A stretch of DNA of 64,000 nucleotides from Lineus longissimus. Taxonomy: Eukaryota > Nemertea > Pilidiophora > Heteronemertea > Lineidae. Under the pieces are notes generated by a model, which was not told the DNA's origin, did no database searches, and saw nothing but the letters and a program-made list of their open reading frames with translations. The stretch is taken from NCBI RefSeq assembly GCF_910592395.1, contig NC_088321.1, positions 9,674,001-9,738,000 of the forward strand. The letters run 5' to 3'. The position numbers and the translations under genes were made by a program. Below are positions 55,080 to 64,000 of this stretch, piece by piece; the first letter of the stretch is position 1, and every line of letters starts with the position of its first letter.

Positions 55080-56076
55080 TCCCGCCTGGAGACTATCGCT
55101 CAGCCTCAGAAACAGTCTACCCATGTTTCATACGACAGCAAGTGGGATGTCTTTCGAGACTGGTGTACGGAGCACAGAGTTTCTCCGGTCGCTCCCTCTC
55201 TTCCCAACTTCCTCGACTTCTTGAATTTCTTATTCTGGAAGTTTTCGGTTCAGGGGGTGAAGGTCTATCGCTCTGCTGTTTCTGTCTCTTTAAAGTTGAC
55301 CGATTCCTGGCAACCGTCCTGGGATGAGACTGTCTCGTCGTTGCTTCGCAATATGTCTCTGGAACGTCCCCGTTCCATCCAGCGTACCTCCAAATGGGAT
55401 CTCTCGGTGGTGCTAAGGGCTCTCATGAAGTTCTCGTTTGAGCCTATGCACCAGGCATATTTTAAACATCTGACCTTTAAGACCGTCTTTCTCGTGGCTT
55501 TGGCCACGGCGCAGAGATGGTCCGAGCTCCATGCCTTAGCCTTTGATAAATTGGCTTTTAATGAGAGGGTTGCGGTCCTAGAATTTATCCCAGGTTTTCT
55601 TGCAAAGAACCAGGCGCCCGGTTTTCATCCCCTCCTTGTCTGCTACGGTCTCTAGGGATCTTCTGGACAGAAGTCTCTGCCCGGTTCGGGCATTGAAGTT
55701 CTATATTGATAAGACCAAGGAGCCTGCCATTTGCCTCGGCAGCAAGCGCCTCTTTGTGTCTTATCGAGAGGGGTTTACTTGGGAGATAGCTGCTGCTACG
55801 GTCGCTAGGAGGTTAGTGGCCACCGTCTGGCTGGCCTATTCTATGACTCTCATTTCTCCAGAGCTTCGCCGCTTGGGCGCCGTAACGGCCCACAAGATTA
55901 GTGCCATCTCTACTTCTTGCGCCGAGTATAAGGGAGTGGCGCTAAACGAGGTGTTAGATGTGGCTATGTGGAGTTCCCACTCCACTTTCTCCCAGTATTA
56001 TATGCGCGATTGTTCCACGTTAACAGACGGTATGCTGTCTCTCGGTCCAATTGTCGCAGCTCAGCACGTGGTCTAG
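55080..56076 (+). pseudogene. DIRS tyrosine recombinase
   Basis: Sequence YDSKWDVFRDWCTEHRVSPV at about 55130 starts an N-terminal core-binding domain, followed by LPNFLDFLNFLFWKFSVQG. The catalytic domain has TAQRWSELHAL (box A Arg) and, after a frameshift near 55620, AHKISAIST in place of HxxR, so the second Arg is Ser. WSSHSTFSQYYMRD retains the His and Tyr. The altered HxxR and the frameshift predict an inactive recombinase. Confidence 0.85.
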
Positions 56077-56568
56077 AGGTTTCCCTGCCTAGTCCACTCA
56101 TCGAATTTCTCTCTCTACAGGTGTCTTCCGCCCCCCTGAGTTTCAAAAAAGCGGGGGGGGGGGGACATAGACATTTGTCCGGGCTGTCATGCCCGCGCAT
56201 TCGCCCCATCCGGATGTCTTAGGGTTAAGCCGCCTAGGACTCTTTGGAGTTATTCCATGGGTCCCATTTTTGGGTTCCCCCTATTTTGAATCGCAGCATT
56301 TCTTGTAATTCCACAGTGTGCCTCTTGACCAAATGTGCTGAGCGTTTACCATGTGTGTGTTTTTCCCCTACTCTAGGAGGGGTGGATTAGGCTCTCCTTT
56401 GTTTTTCTCAAAGGGTCTTTTGGCCATTTGCCCGGGTTGCCCCCATGCCTATTTTTCTGGGTTCCCTTGGTCTCACCTGGTGGGTTCTGCTATGCGGCTC
56501 TGGAGACAGTTCACTTTGCAACAAGGTAAGTCACCGTTTACCCTCCTTCCTAGGTTGTTGGTATTCGA

Positions 56569-56881
56569 TGCAAAAGTCTCACCTGGGTAGAGTATGAACG
56601 ACATAAAATATCCATTTCCTGTGGAATTGTCATTTTATTAATTCATACCTAACCAGGTCAGACTACCCGCCCTGCCTGTCCCCACAGCAACGGGACTTAC
56701 TCTTGCGCTCGAGTAGTAAGTACTAAGTAATGGCGGCTTTTACGAGGCAGAGGCTGTAGCTAATCTTTTTTCTATTATAAATTGAATAATTTTTCCTCGG
56801 GTGTGTCCGATAAGAGTACACATGCAAAAGTCTGACCTGGGTAGGTATGAACTAATAAAATGACATTTCCGCAGGAAATGG
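56569..56881. repeat. DIRS-associated terminal repeats: 52-bp inverted pair
   Basis: 56611-56662 is the near-perfect reverse complement of 56830-56881 (GTCTGACCTGGKTAGGTATG core). A further partial direct copy is at 56569-56605 (GTCTCACCTGGGTAG). DIRS elements end in inverted repeats with an internal complementary region; this layout fits that, though exact ends are not fixed. Confidence 0.7.
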
Positions 56882-58565
56882 AAATTGTCTCAGGTGATGG
56901 TTTTGTCCCTGCTGGACCTGTCCTGGTAACCTTTCGGAGTTTCTTTTTTCCATGAGACTGGACAACTACCCGCTGGACCTCTCAACACTCAAAACTATCC
57001 CCAACCCCCAGTGCATTATAGTAATTTTAGGTGAGATTTACCCTTGAAAACTCTTGAAAAACATACCCATATACCCCTGAAATATACTTTTTAAAAATAT
57101 CTTGGTATGTGTATGAACCCTGTAACATGGAAATTGGTTGATATCTGTTCAACAGTTTAAGATAACCAGGACTTCGTTCAATTTTTAAGATGGCGACCAT
57201 ATTTGTCAGATTTAATTGAAAATCGAGGATATTGTTAAGAGTACATAGATACAGCCAGGTCCAGAAGTATGTATCGGTTTTGGCAGCTTACGGACCCATA
57301 AGGAACCGGCCAGAAACCGATAATCGCCTCGTGTATTGCGTGGTTCGTACCTCAAATCTATAGCCTTGATGACCTAGGTTTTGCAGCAAATAAACCGAAA
57401 TAAATTACGTTCAAACCTAGGTCATTACTGACCGATGATCATTGACCGATTACCTGCCGCGATGATATGAACCGAGGATGATATGAACCGACATGAACCG
57501 GGAAAAAGATGACGGGCTGCGTCCTCACCAATTACGTGATGCCAGGCGGGCGGGCCTGGCAAACATTTATTTCATTCAGAATACAAGGATATTTTGGCCT
57601 ACATTGTACTTTTGTGATTAGCAACAGTTAACAACCCGGATAATAATAATCCAAAGCTCCCAACAAAATTAAAATCCAACGTACAATTCCAGTGCTGGTG
57701 AACTTGCAAACTTAACCTGCCAACGACCCACCAATTGCAGCCGAAGCTATGAAGGGGGGGGGTCTGGGGGCCTTACCTCCATTTCATTTAGTTTTGGCCC
57801 CCTGGTGGCCAATTTGAGAATCAGACTAAAATTGAATAAGGGGTTGAAGGAAAGCTGCGGTCTTTTTTTTAAGTAAAATCCGTTTCTACTGCTATATTTT
57901 ATGAAAAATGCATTACTTTTCAAAAGCAAATTTCACTCCCAAACTATCAGTTTTTTAATTCCATAGTTAATCTTTTACAACAGTTTAAAACCTGGTCAAC
58001 TGCTGATTCCATAAATGGGAATGACCTAATTTCCATTTCATGGTCATTACGACTCATTTTCCTTTCCTTAGTCACAGTTTTTAGATAAATACCTCATCTG
58101 CCACAACATCTTAATATTATACAATTCACATACCTGCCACGGTTGCCATCTTTAGTTCCAACACACGGGCGGGGCATATGCCACATTTCGCATTGCTCTT
58201 ATTAAAAATTTATTTTTGAAAAGACCCAAAAATACCCCCAGCAGCTCAGGTTTCAAAAGTTTATAGGAATTGATATCAATTTCAAGCCTGCATTTACTGG
58301 TTGCCCTGAGGTTGTCACAACCTATACTTCAAAAGAATTGCTGTAAAGGTCCCAACTGCATTTACTGGTTGCCCCTAGGTTGTGACCATGTATGAACTGG
58401 ATTTGTTTGTCACAGCCTACACTTAAAAGGAATAGATATAAATAGAGTTAAATGTGGTCCAGACCACATTTAACTACAACAGCTCTTCTGGTGCCTGGCG
58501 AAGAAAACTGGCCTATACCAATGCATGATGTTATGATTGCATTTTGTTTCTTTAATGGGAAGAGA
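56882..58565. other. No gene; repeat fragments
   Basis: Contains an inverted fragment of the dispersed repeat (57740-57850, TTTTGGCCCCCTGGTGGCCAA), a repeat shared with 20952-21078 (58283-58440), a GGGCATATGCC segment shared with 24075, and a palindrome at 58447-58474. No coding sequence. Confidence 0.55.
58447..58474. repeat. 28-bp palindrome
   Basis: GTTAAATGTGGTC and GACCACATTTAAC are perfect 13-bp arms around CA. It would fold as a cruciform or RNA hairpin. It sits at the end of the repeat shared with 20952-21078. Confidence 0.85.
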
Positions 58566-59283
58566 TTTTTGGCTCACCGTAGGGTAGTCTATACAACACC
58601 GCAGTGTCCGTCGTTGTCGTCTGTATCCTGGTTCAAAACAGTGGCACATTTCTTAACCGCTAGAGCTTTGAACTTGAAACTTTGTACACACGACTCCCTA
58701 GGTCAGGTGACCTCTGACAATGAGTTTCGGTCTAATATGATTCTTGACTTGGCCAATTCAAGAATCAGAGGTGGAAACCTAAAAAGTGTGGTATCTCTCT
58801 CATGAGCGACTCGTTTTTGATAAATTTTTATGGTAGGTTCTTCTAGCAAGGATACATCACATATCATACGGGTTTTTAATTTGACCTAATTTGCAAGGTG
58901 ACAGAGGTCAAATGGCGTAAATTGGTCGTTTGAGTGTAATATTGGCACGTTTCTTAACCGCTTAAGCTATGAACTTCAAATTTGGTACACATGTCTCCCT
59001 ACGTCATGTAACCTCTGCCACAGATTTCAGTCAGATATGATTCTCAACTTGACCACCTTGGGGCCAAAACATAAGGGGTAAAAAGTGCAATATCTCGCTT
59101 ATTAGAGACTTGTTTTCGATGATATTTTTATGGCGGGTACTCCAATCAAGGATACATCACATGTCATACCAACTTTGGTTTGACCTATATACTATACAGG
59201 TAGCAAGTTTCTTAACCAGGATGAATTCCTAACCACAAAAAATATATACAGTGAGCACAATGGCCCCTGGCTGTTTCATTTTA
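58566..59283 (+). repeat. Dispersed repeat (GCTCACC family), uninterrupted copy
   Basis: TTTTTGGCTCACCGTAGGG at the start, two internal units (GGCACATTTC at 58634, GGCACGTTTC at 58945) and GTGAGCACAATGGCCCCTGG at the end. Terminal GCTCAC and GTGAGC are complementary. It serves as the unfilled version of the copy broken up at 7031-16772. The open frame at 58452-58805 is not conserved between copies. Confidence 0.85.
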
Positions 59284-60700
59284 TTAGCTATGCTGGCTTC
59301 CAGTGGAGCTTATGGTTTGTACTGGAGCTGGCCGAAAGTAGTTCCAGGTAAATAGTTGCATTTTCATCCGAATTTGCTGTAGCTGGGCCAGAAAATGTGC
59401 CAGGATACCAATATTTTGAACTCTTATTTCGATAGGATTATAGCTATTCACAGCAGAAAGACTAAACACCCTGTAATTGGCAGTGATTGGCAGATTTTAA
59501 GCTGGAAATTGTCGTCTGGTCAAAAGTGGCAAAACAGCCTCGATCCTACCTGTCTCTGTAATGTACTGAACGCGCTACACATAAAGCATTGCCCTAAGGC
59601 ATTGCAGCTGAGGCTAATAAAGTGATGGCCATTTTGCGAATGTATATAGTGTGTACGTTCACTTCAAAACATAGTTCCAATCTAAATTTTTCATAACGAG
59701 CAGTTAGAAAGTAGTATTTCCCTATATTTTGATTCTCAATGTCATCATGTCGTTTTGTGGGGTTATTTTGTCTAATTCTTATTAATATTGCCGATAAAAG
59801 ACACGTAGAGAAACCCAGATTCATGCGCTCAGTTCATCTACGTAGGGTAGACGTTTTGACAGAAAACCAGGGTGAGTTTTCTCTGTATTTCTCTTGATTT
59901 GCTAGGTACAATTGGCAATGACAACTGTTATTAGAAAGTCATAGTATAGAATGACTCCCGTAGCTTGTTTACATAGGAAGTGTTACCGATTTTTGGCTTT
60001 CTACCTCGTTAAATTTGCTCAGTCATTGAGTCGAAGTCGAAGATCAAAACACACATGAACGCCATAGTACATTTTATACACAAAACGGTGTTGCAAAAAA
60101 AATTTCCCAATCATCAGAATGCAATAATCGTAATACTTCACAATTATCTATTACACATAGATGTAACAACTACAGGAGAACGACTTTGAAATCCAGACAA
60201 AACTTTGTTATAAGAATAGCTTCTTTGTATTTATAAACATCATCGACGTAATCAAAACAAACCCGAACGCCAGATGAACAAACATGGCGAATCGCTTCAC
60301 AAGAAGTTGAACTTTCTCAGGTTTTTTGTCAAAATAACAATGATATCGTACACCTTTGATAGTGACACTGGTCAGAGTACACAAATAATAGCAACGAAGT
60401 AGTCTGCTTGAATTGCGAGGTATTTTTAACGAACAATAAAACTGCCATTCTCAGTCTATGCTGATACGGAAAACCGTGAGGAGCTGCATGAACTGGGCCA
60501 ACATTATTTACCATACATTACAGTTACATACCCGATACCGGTGCATGAACAAATGCAATACACTGCAACATATGTGCAGGGAAGTAAAGTATGCATTGCA
60601 AGCCATGTGTCCAAACTCTACCAACGTGAACGTTAGTAAATAAGGGTGAACTTTTTCAAATTTAACTTCATTTCATCCCCCCCCCACCGGTTCACTAGTT
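59284..60700. other. No gene recognised
   Basis: AT-rich sequence with only short frames lacking domains or paired splice signals. Confidence 0.5.
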
Positions 60701-61113
60701 TTTAGCTCAGCTGACAAGCTGAGCTATTCATATGAGTAAATGGTAGAATGAATGTCCGTCTGTCTGTCTGTCTGTCTGTCCGTTAAACAGGCACGTTTCA
60801 AAACTATGGCGGATAGGCGATAGATTTTCCCTCTGAGGCGTTGAGACGGAGCGAAATGTTCCAAAAACTTTTCCAGCAGCTGATTTCTCCTAATTCTTTA
60901 AGTTGGGGATCATGAATCAAATCTAATCTTATAGAGCAAAGCTTTCTCTTTCATTATCAATAGGCGTGGTTCATGAATTTCTCACCAGGTGGTGTTACTG
61001 GCACAATTTAGTGAGCACCCCCCAAGAAGAGCATTTTAAATTTCGCGCGAGTTATCCCACGTGCAGCGAACGTCACGTCTCGGAGTCTGCGCAGTTCAGA
61101 CGTAAGGAGACCA

Positions 61114-61149
61114 TGCCATGGAATAGATCGCGTTCTGTCAATTCGGAGG
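61114..61149 (+). CDS. Possible small first coding exon
   Basis: ATG at 61114 starts MPWNRSRSVNSE and meets a good donor, GAG followed by GTAAGT, at 61150. A possible acceptor TTTTGCAG at about 61734 would give a stop at once after joining, so a non-coding or uORF-bearing transcript is as likely. A polyadenylation signal AATAAA is at about 63707. No homology recognised. Confidence 0.2.
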
Positions 61150-62221
61150 TAAGTTCTCATTAAATGCACAATTTCATAGGCGATAATATTTGGCTGCTTG
61201 TGTTATTGCATGTTGATGACATTAGGGAAGGCTTGGATTGTTTAATTGGATGTGATTAATTTGAAATAGTTCGTCGACGATCGTTGAAAAACGATCTGCG
61301 AAATGCAGCTTGGTCTGAGAAACGATGTCAAAGTCCGGCTTTAAGTCATGGATTACTCAACAAATAACTCTTGTCACATAGCAGAACTAATGTGAATAAA
61401 CAAGACAATAATAAACATCGTTCTGATATCATCGGGTAAGGTTGCCAATGTACATAAACAGTGTAATTGAGGATCGACTCCGGCGATTTGAAATGTCAAC
61501 AAACAATAAATGCGATAGCTGATACACACTGACGGTACATGCACACTGTACATAGCACAATGCTTCAAACGGGGTTGATTCATCACTCTTATCACAATGT
61601 ATTCTCAATGAACTTCCTTGATCATTCGGCCCTAGCGCCTTATCAGTTGTTGTTGGCCTTGTATTTGATATAAAACTTGGCTAGTTTAGCTATCTATCAA
61701 AATTAAAATGTTGTGTCCTCATCATGTTTTGCAGGAATGATCTGCACTACACTACTGGCATACTGCAGCTGCATTTGAACATATTTGGTGACCACATCAC
61801 AGATGACCAAGACTAGAGAGAGGATCGAGCTATGACTTCAGGGTTTCCTCCGGAGGGGGGGGGCAAGGGGGGCAGTTGCCCCCCCTAAATTGTCCAAAAA
61901 CAGGCAAAATTTGTTGTTTTGACCAGGATTTTCTGCAAAATTATGGTTTTGCCCCCCCTTGAATTTATTTCTGGCAGAAACACTGGACTTTGCACATCCC
62001 ATCGACTTCGGTGTTCACCAGTGCAATCATCAGAAGAGCCAGTCTGTTTTAGTATTTAAGTATTTCATTCTGTAATACTTACCTCAAAATTGACTAAATA
62101 AAGAAAACCGCATGTGGCAGTTGGGTAAAAAAATCAAGTCTATCTGTTTAAAGTTTTTACTTGCTATCAACATTTCAATGGTGGCATTCTGCTAAGGTTT
62201 GTAAGAGTTTCACTTGACTTA

Positions 62222-62962
62222 AGCAGGTTGTACACTAGTAAAATATTAGCAACATTTTACCAACATTTTTACAACAATTTTGCAACAAGCCCTTCAAGGC
62301 CCTGTGTACACTAGCAACAAAATTGCAACAAATTAGCAACATTTTTACAACATGTTGGTAAATTGTTGCAAACTTTTTAGTGGGAACAAAGGGAAATAGG
62401 TATTTTGGAGGGAAAATGGATGATTCCAAGGAGAGAAGATGTGTTTTGAGTGCTTCTGCAGCAATTTTAGCTGTCATTGTTGAGAGACTGAAGAGGCGGC
62501 GAAATAACCAAAGAGAATATGGACCAGGCCCTGGATCAAAATGAGGGTGGATCATGGGGCATACCACTGCCTGTAAAAGGAGTTGCGGCTGACTGACAAG
62601 CCGTCATACAAAAACTTCCTGCGAATGGATGAAACTTCTAGAAAAGGTTTCATCACCCTACGAAGCAAGACACTCACTTGAGAGTTGCTATACCTGCTTC
62701 TTGTTCAAGTCACATGACCTCAGGTAGATCACATGACGCAAATCCTATTTCTGATTGGCTGAAGAGTTTGCAACATTTTTACAACATGCAACAAAGAATT
62801 GCATTGCATTTAATTTGCAACAATTTTACAACAATTTTACAACAATTTTACAACATGTTGTAAATGTAAGACGCGTTTTGCTCTGTACACACTACGCAAC
62901 ATTTGTTGCAACTGGAAATGCTGTAAAAATGTTGCTAATATTTTACTAGTGTACACAGGCCT
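62222..62962 (+). mobile_element. Deleted PIF/Harbinger element, TTA duplications
   Basis: TTA at 62219-62221 and 62963-62965. The ends carry inverted TGTACACTAGTAAAATATTA. An inner part is rich in GCAACATTTTTACAAC units on both sides. The plus strand keeps a Harbinger-like N-terminus (MDDSKERRCVLSASAAI at 62416) and, in another frame, ELRLTDK then FLRMDE. The nuclease core is missing. Its partner may be a full-length family member elsewhere. Confidence 0.82.
62416..62680 (+). pseudogene. Harbinger transposase N-terminal remnant
   Basis: ATG 62416 opens a 43-codon basic frame ending at TGA; a second frame downstream reads KELRLTDKPSYKNFLRMDET, matching the segment before the DDE core of HARBI1-like proteins. 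A frame change lies near 62545. Sequence then passes into the right terminal region. Confidence 0.65.
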
Positions 62963-63572
62963 TTAGGCAATAATAGAGTTGGGTAGAGCATTTTGTTAAT
63001 GTTACCCTTTTAGTTAGGGAAACTGGTGCCTTCTGCATTAGGTGGACCCTACTTGCTCATCTGTCAGACCAGCCTCACACGTCGGCAGTAGAGTTTAAGG
63101 TTCAGTCTGTGAGATTTACCCATTTCTACCCAGCCAAAAGCGGGTGATTGGGCTAGTCTCTCCATGTGATTCAATTCGCATGGATTCTTGTGTCCTGTGC
63201 TGAAAGGTTCCCTCCACAAGGGCAGACTACATCCGGTGGCACTAAAATATGGAAGAAAGACAGAAGACGACCAACTTGCGAAAAGGATCATCATCATCAT
63301 CATCATGGTAACAGCTGAGGATGAATCATGTTGCTGTGTGTAGAATTGATGGTCCAATATAGGTTAGGTTATCTGTTTGCGCACACATTGCAAGGGTGGA
63401 GCTTGCTTGAAGTAGATTGCGCCAGTCTACCGTAATTCACTGTTACACATCCAGAAGCTAATATCCTCAGGCTTTGAGTCCTTAGTTTAGTAGAGTTTGA
63501 CGAGCAATGTAATATATACGAACAACGCAACAACAACTCAGCTGAGCGCCAGGCCCTTGGGCCTCTTGTTCA

Positions 63573-64000
63573 CAAAAGTTTTGATTTTTTTTGTACATTT
63601 ATGTTTTATGTACATTTATTGACAGGATTGGGAAAGAAGACGCTGTATCTTAGCTGATTTGTCCTTCACGTTTTGGTCTTGCTTTACTGTGTTATACAAG
63701 TTGATTGAATAAAGAAGCCTTGAAATTGAATAGGCATCTCTCAATTTTTATTTATTACAATATTAAAAAATAAAGCTTGCCTATTAAACCTAAACGCTTG
63801 AACATGCAACATTTAACCCTTATACTAGTGTCATGCTCGACCTTACCTACCCCTTTACTGTCGCGCTCGACCCTGGGTCGAGAAAGAGGGTAATGCCTCG
63901 GAAAATAAATTATCCACGGCGCAATTGGAGTCCTTTATGTTTAGTTTATCTGCCAGTTTAAAGATGGCACTGCATCTGATCATTTGATACCAGGAAACCA
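63573..64000. other. Window end; possible start of another TTAA element
   Basis: AATAAA at about 63707 and a second AT-rich stretch. TTAA at 63813-63816 is followed by CCCTTATACTAG and a palindrome CTCGACCCTGGGTCGAG at 63866-63882, which suggests the left end of a piggyBac-like element continuing beyond the window. The palindrome distance (57 bp) does not match the other four elements. Confidence 0.35.

Larger units (their letters stand above)
53936..56900 (+). mobile_element. DIRS-type retrotransposon, distal part
   Basis: Continues the DIRS RT split at 33589. It has the RT end, RNase H, a methyltransferase-free linker and a tyrosine recombinase, then non-coding sequence with inverted repeats (56569-56881), as expected for DIRS termini. 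DIRS elements use a tyrosine recombinase, not a DDE integrase, and make no target duplication. Confidence 0.85.
60701..63570 (+). repeat. Diverged, long relative of the GCTCACC dispersed repeat
   Basis: Begins TTTAGCTCAGCTGACAAGCT, a hairpin (AGCTCAGCT / AGCTGAGCT), then a (GTCT)n tract and GGCACGTTTC. It ends CTCAGCTGAGCGCCAGGCCC with GGGCCTCTTGTTC, a tail common to abundant invertebrate repeats I know. A Harbinger element (62222-62962) and about 1.5 kb of other sequence lie between, so start and end may belong to one expanded copy or two. Confidence 0.5.

Noticed and set aside
57747-57929. Minus-strand ORF
   Set aside because: Lies in an inverted fragment of the dispersed repeat; not conserved between copies.
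58452-58805. 117-residue ORF
   Set aside because: Formed by the dispersed repeat and a palindrome; other copies of the repeat do not keep it open.
63813-64000. Fifth member of the palindrome-pair group
   Set aside because: The palindrome is 57 bp from the TTAA and the repeated GCTCGACC motif spacing is 30 bp, so it does not fit; the other end is outside the window.

Overview
This is a window of a large, repeat-rich animal genome, most likely a marine invertebrate. Evidence for a eukaryote: a spliced exon with canonical AG and GT borders, no bacterial operon structure, and many metazoan transposon families (BEL/Pao, Ty3/gypsy, DIRS, CR1/L2-like LINE, piggyBac, Harbinger, Tigger-like MITE). 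The phylum cannot be fixed from the sequence. I recognise one host coding exon with confidence, a cyclophilin of the PPIL3 type at 26429-26547 (+). Nearly everything else is mobile DNA, much of it nested and broken.

Layout. 1-7000: a Harbinger transposase fragment, an orphan LINE tail, a degenerate minisatellite, and a 3-kb unit inserted in that minisatellite. The unit has a chromodomain-like ORF between two 0.6-0.7 kb direct repeats. 7031-16772: one dispersed repeat hit by a piggyBac transposon (7320-9569, TTAA duplications) and by a BEL/Pao retrotransposon (9591-16693, AGTAT duplications), whose 5' LTR was hit by a Tigger-like MITE (16403-16580). 18397-20178: an internally deleted piggyBac relative. 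21082-23894: a LINE between perfect 24-bp inverted repeats. 24115-25840: a gypsy fragment. 26105-26390: a TTAA-flanked MITE 38 bp before the PPIL3 exon.

28632-56900 is a compound of retroelements: a gypsy 5' part, a BEL/Pao 5' part holding another piggyBac relative (31048-32072), and a DIRS element split by a 20-kb LTR element (33590-53935, minus strand). The 20-kb element has gag, pol, an F-protein-like env and a downstream cysteine-cluster ORF. It carries its own nested gypsy element on the plus strand (44277-51107) and a dispersed-repeat copy (35200-36320). 56900-64000: more dispersed-repeat copies, one holding a deleted Harbinger element with TTA duplications.

Most notable observations. 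(1) All four TTAA-flanked elements, whose end sequences differ, have two palindromes centred about 24 and 67 bp from one end. In the three that keep transposase sequence, that end is the transposase 5' side. (2) The 20-kb element has an env with a furin-like site and a RING/PHD-like accessory ORF. (3) The chromodomain-like ORF sits in a repeat-bounded unit. All autonomous elements seen here carry inactivating breaks.
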